NCBI GenBank assembly: GCA_963555835.3
Contig: CAUVWZ020000002.1
Coordinates: forward strand, 62,001-126,000
Direction: 5' to 3'
Origin: JAPUME01 sp027294185
Lineage (GTDB): Bacteria; Acidobacteriota; Terriglobia; UBA7540; JAPUME01
Length of the DNA stretch: 64,000 bases
Shown in pieces: positions 26,521 to 34,972 of this stretch; within the stretch, counting starts at the first letter, position 1, and each line of letters begins with the position of its first letter. The notes under the pieces are model-generated. The model saw nothing but the letters and a program-made list of their open reading frames with translations, was not told the DNA's origin and ran no database searches. A program made the translations under genes and the position numbers.

Positions 26521-27570
26521 TTAGATTGAGAGGGGAAGTGAAACAGGGTTTCCCGTCCGCGCGGACAACTGCGAGGCATAACAGATCTCGTGAGTCCTGG
26601 CGCAATCGGCAAGATTCGCGTGTGATTCCTGATCTTTCTGAATGCACTCCACGAAATGGTTGATCTCGCCGACAAAGGGGTGATGGGTAACGTCGCCGCT
26701 GTCGGGCATTACGGTGGGGATCGTGGCCCAACTGGTCTGTCCGGGCAATTTTCTTGAAAAGAGTTGATTGTTGCGGACGGTTCCGCGGTCACCATAAAGT
26801 TGAATGTTGAACACGTAAGGCATCACACACTCGAGCGAGCAGGCAACCTTGCCCATCGTGCCGTCACTGAACTTAACCAGGGTGACGCTGTTCGGCTCAT
26901 ATTCGTATTTTAGGGGATTCTTTTCGCTGGTGTTGGCGTAGGCCATGACTTCCACGGCCTCTTTTTGAGTGAACCATCGCAGTCCGTCCACCGCGTGACA
27001 ACCGGCTGTCAGCAGGGCGCTGCCCGCAATTTCCTGTTTGATGTTCCAGGCGTACTGGCCATACCAGGGGCCGACGGCGTGGAAATAATCCACCTCAGAG
27101 TAAAACAGCTCGCCTAACGCATTATCCGCCAGCAGAGCCTTCAAAGTTTCAAACAGGGGGTTCCAACGCAATACGAAGCTCACGATTGACTTGACCTTCG
27201 TTTTCTCGACGGTCTTCAGGAGTTTCTGGTAGCTTGGATAATCCAGGGCGGCGGGCTTCTCCATGACGATGTGCTTTCCCGCCTGAGCGCAGAGGATTCC
27301 CTGTTCGACGTGGAGATGGTGGGGCGTGCAGACGGCCACCACGTCCAACGACGGATTTTTCAGCATCTCTTCCACGCTGTCGTAGGCCGTACAATTCTTG
27401 AGCCCGTGTTCGTCGGCTTTGGCCCGGGCGCGGGCTTTGTCACGGCTGCAGATCGCCACAACCTCCGTGTGGGGATTCTTCTCGAACGCTTTCACGTATT
27501 CGCCGGATACCCATCCCGTGCTGATGATTCCGGCGCCCAGTCGATCGCTTTTTTGAGCCATAAGCACCAT
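26521..27570 (-). CDS. Gfo/Idh/MocA-family NAD(P)-dependent oxidoreductase
   Basis: 349 residues. The Rossmann start is GAGIISTGWVSGEYVKAFEK. The conserved CTPHHLHVEQGILCAQAGK and EKP motif (HIVMEKPAALDYPSY) and a substrate-domain histidine block (LTAGCHAVDGLRWF) are present. It probably oxidises or reduces a sugar or inositol derivative; substrate unknown. Alternative start at the second Met (MAQKSDRLG). Stands alone with gaps of about 180-200 bp each side. Confidence 0.85.
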   Translation of the reverse strand: MVLMAQKSDRLGAGIISTGWVSGEYVKAFEKNPHTEVVAICSRDKARARAKADEHGLKNCTAYDSVEEMLKNPSLDVVAVCTPHHLHVEQGILCAQAGKHIVMEKPAALDYPSYQKLLKTVEKTKVKSIVSFVLRWNPLFETLKALLADNALGELFYSEVDYFHAVGPWYGQYAWNIKQEIAGSALLTAGCHAVDGLRWFTQKEAVEVMAYANTSEKNPLKYEYEPNSVTLVKFSDGTMGKVACSLECVMPYVFNIQLYGDRGTVRNNQLFSRKLPGQTSWATIPTVMPDSGDVTHHPFVGEINHFVECIQKDQESHANLADCARTHEICYASQLSARTGNPVSLPLSI

Positions 27571-27766
27571 TCCTTGGAGGGGGATTTCCCATTCCGAACC
27601 ATGAGACGAGGTCCGGGTTATCTACTTCCAATATTTCGGGTGTTATTTTCTGTGGTGAGATACTACCACGCTGGGGAGCCTTTGGTAAGGCGCAGGTTGG
27701 GAAGAGGAACGGTTCGGGAATTTCCTCCCCGGATGTTCCTCAGATTCTTCCAGACCGGTTGGTGCA

Positions 27767-29023
27767 TCACTCATGCCTCATTGCCTGAACGGGGTCCAGA
27801 CGCGCGGCCTTGGCCGCGGGCATCAGCCCGAAAAACAATCCGATGGCCAGCGACATCACAAAGGCGATGGTCATCCACAAAACGGATACTGTGGCCGGCA
27901 GGGCAGGGAAGATCCAGCGAATGAGCATTGCCGAGCTGATGCCGAGCACGATGCCGATCGTGCCTCCGGTTCCGGTCATAATCATGGCTTCCAGAAGGAA
28001 TTGCGTCACGATGTCCCGCCGACGGGCGCCGAGGGCTTTGCGAATTCCGATCTCTTTGGTGCGCTCCGTGACCGATACCAGAAGAATGTTCATCACTCCG
28101 ATGCCGCCCACCAGCAATGCGATGGAAGAGATGACCATCGTCAGGATTACGACCGCGCCCGTTAATTGATTCCATAAAGTGAGCAGGAAATCGGGCGAGG
28201 CGATTTCAAAGTCGTTTTCTTCGCGCGGGGGGACGCGGCGGCGGCGGCGAAGGACCTCGATGACTTCATCCTGCGCGATCTCCAAATCCAGCGGGTCGCG
28301 GACCGTCATCATAATGGCGTTCTCTTTATTCTCCGGCCAGAACTTGTGGAAAGTTCGATAGGGTAGAACGACCATATCGTCCACGCCCGGCCCTCCGAAC
28401 ATGCCGGGGTCATCTTCGAATATGCCGATCACACGCAGCCGCTGATCGTCGAGCAGAACTTCCCGGCCGATGGGGTCGGTATTCGGGAACAGAGAATCTT
28501 TCACCTTCTGGCCGATGATGCAGACGTTCTGCGCGTGCGCATCCTCATAGTCGGTGAGGAAGCGGCCTTCCTTGACTCCGAAAGCCGGCAGGATTTCGTC
28601 GTAGTTCGCCTCGGCGCCTCGAATGATGGGATTGTTCAGGCTTTCGTTTCGATACTTGATGGTGCTCGACTTGCCCATCATGGCCGCTCGAGTCAGAAAG
28701 ACCGTCGCCAATTCAACGTGTGGACAGTTCTCGCGGATGGCCACGGCATCTTCATATTCCAGAAATTTCCTCTTCCGGATTTTTTCCGGGATCCGCCCGA
28801 ACTGAAATGTCAAACGACTGACGAAGAAAACTTTGCTGCCGAGCAGCTCGACCCGGTCTGCGATGACGTTATTCAGGCCTTGAATAATCGAGGCCACCGC
28901 CGTGACGGAAGTGACTCCGATCACGACACCGAGAATCGTGAGGAAGGACCGGAACTTATGCGTGCGCATCGTGTTCAGGCCCATCAAGAAATTTTCCCGA
29001 ATTTGGCTGCTTGTAATCGTCAT
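27767..29023 (-). CDS. MacB/FtsX-type ABC transporter permease (second of pair)
   Basis: 418 residues. Topology is one N-terminal helix (LTILGVVIGVTSVTAVASII), a large periplasmic MacB-PCD domain, and three C-terminal helices with SIALLVGGIGVMNILLVSVTERTKEIGIRKALGARRRDI, the FtsX signature. Starts 2 bp after the stop of the first permease. No ATPase gene lies in the cluster, so the pair must use one encoded elsewhere. Confidence 0.87.
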   Translation of the reverse strand: MTITSSQIRENFLMGLNTMRTHKFRSFLTILGVVIGVTSVTAVASIIQGLNNVIADRVELLGSKVFFVSRLTFQFGRIPEKIRKRKFLEYEDAVAIRENCPHVELATVFLTRAAMMGKSSTIKYRNESLNNPIIRGAEANYDEILPAFGVKEGRFLTDYEDAHAQNVCIIGQKVKDSLFPNTDPIGREVLLDDQRLRVIGIFEDDPGMFGGPGVDDMVVLPYRTFHKFWPENKENAIMMTVRDPLDLEIAQDEVIEVLRRRRRVPPREENDFEIASPDFLLTLWNQLTGAVVILTMVISSIALLVGGIGVMNILLVSVTERTKEIGIRKALGARRRDIVTQFLLEAMIMTGTGGTIGIVLGISSAMLIRWIFPALPATVSVLWMTIAFVMSLAIGLFFGLMPAAKAARLDPVQAMRHE

Positions 29024-29025
29024 TG

Positions 29026-30249
29026 CTATTCCATGCGAATCGCTTCCACCGGCTCCAGGTCAGCGGCGCGCCGCGCTGGGTATAGTCCGAAGACCAGCCC
29101 GACCGTCGTCGAGAGGATGATTCCCAGCAAGACGACCCAGGGCTGGATTGCAGCCGGGAAAGGCGTCGTAAATTGCACCACAACGGCCACTGCAAATCCG
29201 AGCGAGACGCCGAGAAACCCTCCCAGCAGGCATTGGATCAGCGTTTCCACCAGGAGCTGCCGGCGGATATCGGCCCGCCGCGCTCCGAGAGCCCTCCGAA
29301 TCCCGATCTCCCGCGTACGCTCGGTAACGGAGACCAGCATGATGTTCATAATGACGATGCCACCGACGATCGAGGCGATGGAGGCGATAAAGATGAAAGC
29401 GATGAAGAAGGCCGAGCTGATGCTTTTCCATAGAGCGAGGAATGTTTCCGAGGTGGTGAAGTAGAAATCGTCCGCCTGGCGGTAGCTGCGATGGCGGCGG
29501 ACGCGCAACAGCATGCGAACTTCGTCCTGTGCAGGCCCGAAGTTCGCGGCGTCGGGGGATTGTACCAAAAGAGTCACGCTGCGGCGCGAGCCGTAAGCTT
29601 TGAGAAAGGTGGAGACGGGGAGGAGGACGAAGGTGTCCTGACTCTGTCCCAGGACGGACCCGACCCTTTCCATGCGCCCGATAATCCGGCATTCACGGTC
29701 GTCCACTCGCAGGAGTTTCCCAATGGGGTCGAGGCTGGGGAAGAGTTGGGCGGCGATGTCGTATCCGATGACGCAGACGGGCGTGCTTTGCCGTTCATCG
29801 AAAAGTGAAATATAGCGCCCATCTTCGATCTTGGAGGACGTGTTGAAGATGTGAGAGGCCGTGACACCTTGAATTCGAACATCAGCGAGAATTTCTGCTC
29901 CCACCTTTACTTTCCCGCCTCTTGAAACTGAGGCGCTGATGGGACCACAGGCCGAGCAGTTTTCCTCCAGATCTCTCATATCATCCAGGGTCAGGTTTTT
30001 GTATTTACGTGCCTTAAAGTATTCGTCGATACTGTGCGCGCCCCGAGGGGTTTTCGAAACGATGAACACGTTGCTTCCAAGCCTGATGACCTTGTCTTCC
30101 ACGTAGAAGTTTGCGCCCTGAATGATGGTAATGACCAGAATCAGCGTGGCCATGCCCATCATGATCCCGAGCAGGGTAAGGGCAGACCTCAACCGGTGTG
30201 CCAGCAGGGATTGGAGGGAAAGTGTGACGGCATCGCGAACACTCAGCAT
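29026..30249 (-). CDS. MacB/FtsX-type ABC transporter permease (first of pair)
   Basis: 407 residues with the same layout as its neighbour: N-terminal helix (RSALTLLGIMMGMATLILVI), periplasmic domain, and three C-terminal helices with GGIVIMNIMLVSVTERTREIGIRRALGARR. The two permeases are clear paralogues and probably form a heterodimer for lipoprotein, peptide or drug export. A small membrane-protein gene (frameshifted) lies just upstream in the same direction. Confidence 0.87.
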   Translation of the reverse strand: MLSVRDAVTLSLQSLLAHRLRSALTLLGIMMGMATLILVITIIQGANFYVEDKVIRLGSNVFIVSKTPRGAHSIDEYFKARKYKNLTLDDMRDLEENCSACGPISASVSRGGKVKVGAEILADVRIQGVTASHIFNTSSKIEDGRYISLFDERQSTPVCVIGYDIAAQLFPSLDPIGKLLRVDDRECRIIGRMERVGSVLGQSQDTFVLLPVSTFLKAYGSRRSVTLLVQSPDAANFGPAQDEVRMLLRVRRHRSYRQADDFYFTTSETFLALWKSISSAFFIAFIFIASIASIVGGIVIMNIMLVSVTERTREIGIRRALGARRADIRRQLLVETLIQCLLGGFLGVSLGFAVAVVVQFTTPFPAAIQPWVVLLGIILSTTVGLVFGLYPARRAADLEPVEAIRME

Positions 30250-30315
30250 TGATTCTTACCTTCAATTCCTTTGGGAGGGCCGGGTAGGAAGAGGAAGCAT
30301 TCCGGTGGGGGAGCG

Positions 30316-30599
30316 TTACTTTTCATCTTCCAGATACCGCCGCATTTCCTTTTCCCGCTCCTCGCTGAAGCGCCGTTCCACATCTTCGGCGTCGCTGACG
30401 GAAGGAGGCACGGGAATACGGAGCGAAAGGCCGTAGAGAGATCGGTTCACTTCGGCCAGGTCTGATGAGAGCGCGACCAGGTGCTTCCTGGTTTCCTTGA
30501 TTTCCTGCCGAATTCGGCGGAGATAGAGAGGTAGCCCAGGGCAAACACGCCAACCACGGCCCCGGCAATTGTGAGGAAAAACGACCCCGTCGATATCAT
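30316..30599 (-). pseudogene. Small membrane-anchored coiled-coil protein, apparently frameshifted
   Basis: Read leftward from ATG at 30599: a start with one transmembrane helix (FFLTIAGAVVGVFALGYL), then a frame change near residue 30, then a charged helix (RQEIKETRKHLVALSSDLAE) ending RRYLEDEK and TAA at 30318. The span is not a multiple of three, so either the gene is broken or one base is wrong in the assembly. Position before two ABC permeases suggests a permease-associated small protein. Confidence 0.55.
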
Positions 30600-30925
30600 G
30601 TCACTGACCTTACTCGTGCAATGGCGATGGGCCTCCCAGGTTTCTTTGGGGTGTGCTCTAGAGCATCCCTCAAGTCAATATACGGCGTAACTTGCCTGAA
30701 TCCAACCTGGATTTTGCTTTCCCTGCTTGAGTCGGGATGTGGGCGCAATTCTCCGGGAATCACGAGCGCGGATTGCAGGCGAAAGTCACTTCCGCCGCCC
30801 GGGAGCTTGACACCTTGCCGGACGCGGGCTACCATGCGCCCCGAATCGGCGCCCTGAAAAATCGACATCAGGTGAAGAAAAGAACCTTCCGCCGCCGCAA
30901 GGCTGGAGTGACGGTTCCATTCCAT
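30596..30925 (-). CDS. Possible small protein upstream of the ABC permease operon
   Basis: A 109-codon frame whose TGA overlaps the ATG of the next gene (ATGA), the usual sign of a coupled operon. The protein (VKLPGGGSDFRLQSALVIPG, EHTPKKPGRPIAIARVRS) matches no family I know and lacks membrane segments. It overlaps the promoter area of the divergent transporter gene at 30943, so it could also be chance. Confidence 0.35.
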   Translation of the reverse strand: MEWNRHSSLAAAEGSFLHLMSIFQGADSGRMVARVRQGVKLPGGGSDFRLQSALVIPGELRPHPDSSRESKIQVGFRQVTPYIDLRDALEHTPKKPGRPIAIARVRSVT

Positions 30926-30942
30926 TGAATTGAGAACAAAAG

Positions 30943-31410
30943 ATGAAACGAGGACCTAAAATGATCTGGATCTTTTTTGCTTTGGGTGCAGTCGTTACGT
31001 GGGGGATGTACGGCCCGGCGCTGCACCGGGGGCAGGTGCTGCTGGGGAATCCCCTGCGGGCGCTGCTCTGTGTGGGAGTTGCCTACTTTCTGATTGGAGT
31101 CCTGGTGCCGGTGGTGGCGCTGTGGCGGCAGGGAGAATTGACCGGCTTTCCCATGCGCGGGTCGGCGGTGGCCACGCTGGCCGGGGTGCTGGGCGCCGTG
31201 GGGGCAGTCTGTATTATTTATGCTTTTAGAGCAGGAGGGCTTCCCACCTACGTGATGCCGCTGGTCTTCGCGGGCGCTCCCGTAGTCAATGTCGTGGTTT
31301 CGATGGCGATGCACCCGCCGAAGACCGCACCGAGCCCGCTGCTCTACGTCGGTTTTCTGCTGGCCTCTTTCGGTGCGGGCATGGTGCTCTACTTCAAGCC
31401 CTCGGGTTAG
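30943..31410 (+). CDS. Small DMT/EamA-like membrane transporter
   Basis: 155 residues with five hydrophobic helices (IWIFFALGAVVTWGMYGPA, LRALLCVGVAYFLIGVLVP, LAGVLGAVGAVCIIYAF, PTYVMPLVFAGAPVVNVVVS, LLYVGFLLASFGAGMVLYF). This is about half of a full EamA transporter, so it may act as a dimer. Start at 30943 or the second Met at 30961. Confidence 0.7.
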   Translation: MKRGPKMIWIFFALGAVVTWGMYGPALHRGQVLLGNPLRALLCVGVAYFLIGVLVPVVALWRQGELTGFPMRGSAVATLAGVLGAVGAVCIIYAFRAGGLPTYVMPLVFAGAPVVNVVVSMAMHPPKTAPSPLLYVGFLLASFGAGMVLYFKPSG

Positions 31411-31448
31411 CCCTCAAGTTTCCTGTTCAGGGAGGGCGACCCTTCCGG

Positions 31449-32714
31449 CTACCGGCTTTGCCGCTTGCCGATGCAGTAGAGATGCTGGGCCGTGCGCAGG
31501 AAGAGTTGCCCATCGGAAATCGCCACCGAACTTAGGGAATAATCGTCCAGATTGTTCCTGGCCAGGATTTCGAAATTCGGCCCCGCCTTCATCACCGTGG
31601 TGATGCCGTCTTCGCTGGTGATGTAGATCTTTCCATCCGCCAGAACGGGGGAAGAGCTATAGATGCCCATCTCGATGCGCTCAGGCCCCCAGATCGTCTC
31701 GCCGGTATTCGCGTTCAGGCACCAGGTGATCCCCTTGTCGTTCACTATATAGAAGTATTTTCCGTCGGTGACCGGAGTGGGGACATCCGGCCCGTTGTTG
31801 GTGGACCAGACGCGGTGTGACTCGGTAATATCGCCCCGCCCGCCGGTTCGAATGGCCACCAGGGGCCGAACCCGGCTGGAAGCGTAGATGAGGCTGTCGG
31901 TGACGACTGGGGAGGCGATGGTTCGATTGGCCGAATTGTTCCGGGGATTTAACCCGTTGAGCCGCCACAGTTCTTTTCCGGTGGCCGGGTCGTGGCCGGT
32001 GGCGCAGTCGCCGCCGGTGATGACGATCTCGGTTTTCCCGTCATAGCGAAGCAAGGCGGGCGTCGAATAGGAGTCTGGAGACTCGCGAATCGCATCCGTA
32101 AGCCGCTCCACCCGCCACAGAGTCTTTCCCGTCTTCTTATCAATCCGAAGAATGTAGGAGGGATCATCGGTCCTCATCCCGTGCAGGACCTGTACGTAGA
32201 GCGAATCCTCGAAAAGAAGCGGCGATGAGGCGTAGCCCCAATTCAACCCGAACCGTCCGTAGTCCTTCTGAATATCGCGCGCCCAAATTTGGTTGCCGTT
32301 GAAGTCATACCCCTTCAGAGAGCCGGTGCCGGTCATCACGTAGACGTTCTTCCCGTCGGTCACCGGTGAAGGGGAAGACATATTCTGCTTTCGCATCTTT
32401 ACGTTTCCGCTGCCGAGCGGCCTCACCCAGAGCGGGTCCGCCGTGTTGCGGTTCACGCACCAAAGGTAGAGGCCGTCGCCCGCGGCAACGTTGAGGAAAA
32501 TCCTGTCGCCCCAGATGATGGGTGTGGAGCCGCTCCATTCGGGAAGCTCCAGCTTCCAGGTGACGTTTTCCTCCGTGCTCCATTCCACGGGAAGATTCTT
32601 TTCCGTGCTTACCCCGTTCAGGCTCGGACCTCTCCACTGGGGCCAGTTTTCCGCACGGACAGCGGCCGTCGCGGTCGCCAGAATAATGGTTACAAGCAGA
32701 GCACGCGTGCGCAT
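31449..32714 (-). CDS. Secreted PQQ-type beta-propeller protein
   Basis: 421 residues. A signal peptide (ALLVTIILATATAAVRA) is followed by ENWPQWRGPSLNGVS, the standard start of Acidobacteria/Planctomycetes PQQ-like propellers. Repeated blades contain tryptophan-docking strands (GKTLWRVERL, GKELWRLNGL, GETIWGPERI). No cofactor-binding catalytic residues can be assigned; it is probably an eight-bladed structural or binding propeller. Convergent with the DMT gene. Confidence 0.85.
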   Translation of the reverse strand: MRTRALLVTIILATATAAVRAENWPQWRGPSLNGVSTEKNLPVEWSTEENVTWKLELPEWSGSTPIIWGDRIFLNVAAGDGLYLWCVNRNTADPLWVRPLGSGNVKMRKQNMSSPSPVTDGKNVYVMTGTGSLKGYDFNGNQIWARDIQKDYGRFGLNWGYASSPLLFEDSLYVQVLHGMRTDDPSYILRIDKKTGKTLWRVERLTDAIRESPDSYSTPALLRYDGKTEIVITGGDCATGHDPATGKELWRLNGLNPRNNSANRTIASPVVTDSLIYASSRVRPLVAIRTGGRGDITESHRVWSTNNGPDVPTPVTDGKYFYIVNDKGITWCLNANTGETIWGPERIEMGIYSSSPVLADGKIYITSEDGITTVMKAGPNFEILARNNLDDYSLSSVAISDGQLFLRTAQHLYCIGKRQSR

Positions 32715-32880
32715 CAGGTACCTCCGGCTTCGATCGGGTGGAAGGCTGCGGCTTTCCTCGCCTTACCTTCTAATTTCAGACTCCCTTGGGTTCGCAACTA
32801 TTGTAAAGCATCTTTGCTGTCGCGAAATAAATTTGTCTCTCCCGGGACGCCAAAACAAGTGCCCTTCGCGAATCCACACC

Positions 32881-32909
32881 TTGAAATGATCAGGCAGGTT
32901 TGTGTTACA
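32881..32909 (+). promoter_or_regulatory. Possible promoter before the tRNA-Lys 5' half-copy
   Basis: TTGAAA at 32881 and TACACT about 19 bp later lie some 115 bp before the truncated tRNA copy at 33025. If real, it is the ancestral promoter of the tRNA-Lys gene, now separated from the intact gene by 4 kb. Confidence 0.3.
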
Positions 32910-33024
32910 CTCGTGTCGGCGTAGTTAAGATTTCCGTCCGCTTGGCACTGCGGCAAGGGTTTTCATGATGGTTATACGGAAACTCTTCCGGTCAGGTTGC
33001 ATCAAGTGCTTTGTGGCGCGTTTC

Positions 33025-33064
33025 GGGCCGTTAGCTCAACTGGCAGAGCAACTGACTCTTAATC
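33025..33064 (+). repeat. 40-bp copy of the tRNA-Lys 5' half (candidate attL)
   Basis: Identical to 37105-37144, the first 40 bases of the intact tRNA-Lys, from the acceptor 5' strand through the anticodon loop (ends ACTCTTAATC). The match stops abruptly inside the anticodon stem. This is what integration with crossover in an anticodon loop leaves. 33025 and 37105 would be the two ends of an element of about 4 kb. Confidence 0.85.
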
Positions 33065-33468
33065 CTTATTAGCCTCATTGCACCCAGTAGCACAGGCTGG
33101 TAAGTGATTGGAAACTCTAGCGGAGCGTCACTCTCGTACTCGCCGATACCACTCCATCTAAGCAGGTACCCGCTACAGTATCCGCTACAGTCGGCGGATG
33201 GTGAGGGTTAGGTTGGAGGCAAAACTGCCACCTCAATACCCGAGCCAGGGAGCCCCTCGCCGAACAAATTTCCCCGAAGAAGTTAAGGCTTCCGTCCTCT
33301 AGGAGTCCCACCGTACTAAAGATGGGTTATCCCCCACTGTGTTTGATAAATTTGAAAATTCAGGCTATGCCAACCTGAGCAAAAGGGGGCCCCATTGCTC
33401 GGGAGCCTCCTTTGTGGGGGGTGGGTAGTGTGGAGAAATTGGGCCGCTTTGATTCCTTCTCGGTCGCG
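33065..33468. other. Non-coding stretch inside the tRNA-bounded element
   Basis: I see no gene here. It holds CCGCTACAG twice (33167-33190); the 11-mer TACCCGCTACA at 33167 recurs at 37063, near the other end of the element, and could be an integrase arm site. Confidence 0.4.
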
Positions 33469-33497
33469 TTGACTTATCCTTCGGTGCAGCTTAGGAT
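33469..33497 (+). promoter_or_regulatory. Promoter of a kinase-gene head (copy 1)
   Basis: TTGACT (33469-33474), 17-bp spacer, TAGGAT (33492-33497), then CAGGTTC and the kinase ATG at 33525. The same layout, with shared spacer bases (GGTGC), precedes the PP2C gene at 49082. Confidence 0.6.
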
Positions 33498-33524
33498 AGC
33501 CCCATCAAGTCAGGTTCATACCCT

Positions 33525-33599
33525 ATGATTGGCAAGAGCATTTCACATTATCGCGTCACGGAGAAGCTCGGTGCGGGCGGCATGGGCGAGGTCTATCGC
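33525..33599 (+). pseudogene. 5' end of a serine/threonine protein kinase gene
   Basis: Reads MIGKSISHYRVTEKLGAGGM then GEVYRA, the glycine-rich P-loop start of bacterial Hanks-type kinases. After about 25 codons it runs into the right end of an IS3-family element and nothing further of the kinase follows. It keeps its own promoter. Confidence 0.75.
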
Positions 33600-33679
33600 G
33601 CCACCGAGAACCGTTCCACAGCCCTGGGCTGTGATGTAGACTCTCTCATTGTGACTGGTACAAAATCTCGGTCAGGTCA
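33599..33679 (+). mobile_element. Orphan right end of an IS3-family element (copy 1)
   Basis: About 80 bp nearly identical to 56062-56141, which follows a recognisable IS3-type transposase remnant. It encodes the transposase C-terminus (RTVPQPWAVM, stop) and ends in the terminal repeat CTGGTACAAAATCTCGGTCA then GGTCA. The rest of the element is missing. Confidence 0.7.
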
Positions 33680-33758
33680 GGACTCTCACTTTAATCTCAT
33701 GCCCCTTGATTCGCCACAATGCTGGGAATAGAATGAGGCATCCCCGCAGGAGGAACCT

Positions 33759-34052
33759 ATGACTTCGCAAATAACAACTTTTGAAGAGATGCAGGCACGG
33801 CTCAGTAAGCTTGAGGAACAGGTCCGTCAAATGGAGAAGGTAGTGGAGGCGAGAGCGCTTCATATCGTCAACGACAAGGGCATGATGTGTGGGTGGTTTG
33901 ATGCTAAAGGTGTATCAGTGGGGGATCCCAAGGGGGATCATGTGAGGTTTGGCCCAGGATATATAGATGTGGGAAATGCCAATGGGGATCTTGCGAGTTT
34001 AAACGCAAAATCTTTAATGGAACTCTCTAAATTCTCCCTCGGTCTCGGGTAG
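33759..34052 (+). CDS. Hypothetical coiled-coil protein with a disrupted C-terminal repeat
   Basis: 97 residues. A coiled-coil start (FEEMQARLSKLEEQVRQMEK) is followed by short beta-type units (HIVNDKGMMCGWFDAKGV, YIDVGNANGDLASLNAK), like the VxDxxGxxRAxL repeat proteins common in soil bacteria. A 22-bp stretch (AATGCCAATGGGGATCTTGC plus GA) at 33975 is repeated 83 bp later at 34058, out of frame. The second copy continues with similar coding (NANGDLATLQPGRVEGENPN), so the 3' end has been rearranged. Confidence 0.45.
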   Translation: MTSQITTFEEMQARLSKLEEQVRQMEKVVEARALHIVNDKGMMCGWFDAKGVSVGDPKGDHVRFGPGYIDVGNANGDLASLNAKSLMELSKFSLGLG

Positions 34053-34141
34053 TGCAGAATGCCAATGGGGATCTTGCGACTTTACAACCAGGACGGGTAG
34101 AAGGGGAGAATCCCAATGGGTCAATTCTTGGCCTCTGCCAA

Positions 34142-34179
34142 TCTCTCATTGTGACTGGTACAAAATCTCGGTCAGGTCA
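34142..34179 (+). mobile_element. Orphan right end of an IS3-family element (copy 2)
   Basis: 38 bp identical to 33642-33679 (TCTCTCATTGTGACTGGTAC onward to CAGGTCA). It ends the rearranged reading frame before it. Confidence 0.65.
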
Positions 34180-34335
34180 TGGCTGGGCGCATCGATACCC
34201 CCCATCCCAGGGTATAAATGGGACCGTGAAAATGAAATTTTTGGAATTTTTGAAATTCAGGGGTACCGAGCCTTTTCTTTCCCCAGTCTGGACACGACAA
34301 CATCCTTGATTGTCCCGTCTCGCCATGAGAAAATT

Positions 34336-34584
34336 TCACCAAGAAATTACCAAGAAAACATCTCTTAAAAGCTCTGAGCAAAGTGGGAATGGTATCACCT
34401 TAATTTCTCCGCCCACAGCGTTGCAAAGCACCCCCGTCTGCGTATCAAGAACCACAAAGCCCTCATACTTACTATTAGGGTTAGCGTCCGGGGCGAACCG
34501 GCCGTTCTGTGGCTTCAAAAAAGCGACATAGGCGAGGAGAAGGGTGCCGACAATTAACAAGATTGAATTGAGTTTGGGTTCCAT
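34336..34584 (-). CDS. Small membrane-anchored protein, unknown function
   Basis: 82 residues. The ATG at 34584 is preceded by AGGAGG at ideal spacing. One N-terminal helix (SILLIVGTLLLAYVAFL) is followed by a short soluble part with two cysteines (DTQTGVLCNAVGG, PFPLC). I do not recognise it. Opposite in direction to its decayed neighbours. Confidence 0.55.
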   Translation of the reverse strand: MEPKLNSILLIVGTLLLAYVAFLKPQNGRFAPDANPNSKYEGFVVLDTQTGVLCNAVGGEIKVIPFPLCSELLRDVFLVISW

Positions 34585-34728
34585 GGAAACCTCCTGCCCG
34601 AACCCTATTCCTCAGGAAAAGGAGAGTCAAGATCATCCCCCTTTTTCATCTTAAAATCCCTTGATTTGCCTCTCGAACTAAACTGAACTTTATTTAGGTT
34701 TTCATGGGATGGCGTGAGAATCTTGAGT

Positions 34729-34866
34729 ATGCAGAAAAAATTAGAACGGATTCTTCTCACTGGATCTACTGGCTACGTTGGCGGTAGGCTGCTCAACCGA
34801 CTTGAGTCAAAAAAATATCACGTTCGTTGTCTTGCAAGGCAGCCACAATTTATACAGTCACAATAA
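34729..34866 (+). pseudogene. N-terminal stub of an NAD(P)-binding (SDR/NmrA-type) protein
   Basis: 45 codons reading RILLTGSTGYVGGRLLNRLE then HVRCLARQPQF: the Rossmann GxxGxxG start of atypical short-chain dehydrogenases (YbjT/DUF2867 type). It stops at TAA right after the second strand, so it is a truncated gene. Confidence 0.65.
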
Positions 34867-34972
34867 GCATCTACAAATATACAATTTATACTAGTTTGGG
34901 ATAGAATAATCCCTTCAAATGAAGGTGTAAACTTTACCAAAGTTACATGAATTTATATGAACCGATTTCAAA

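Noticed and set aside
33117..33311. 64-codon minus-strand frame
   Set aside because: No ribosome-binding site, no family resemblance, lies over the possible att region.
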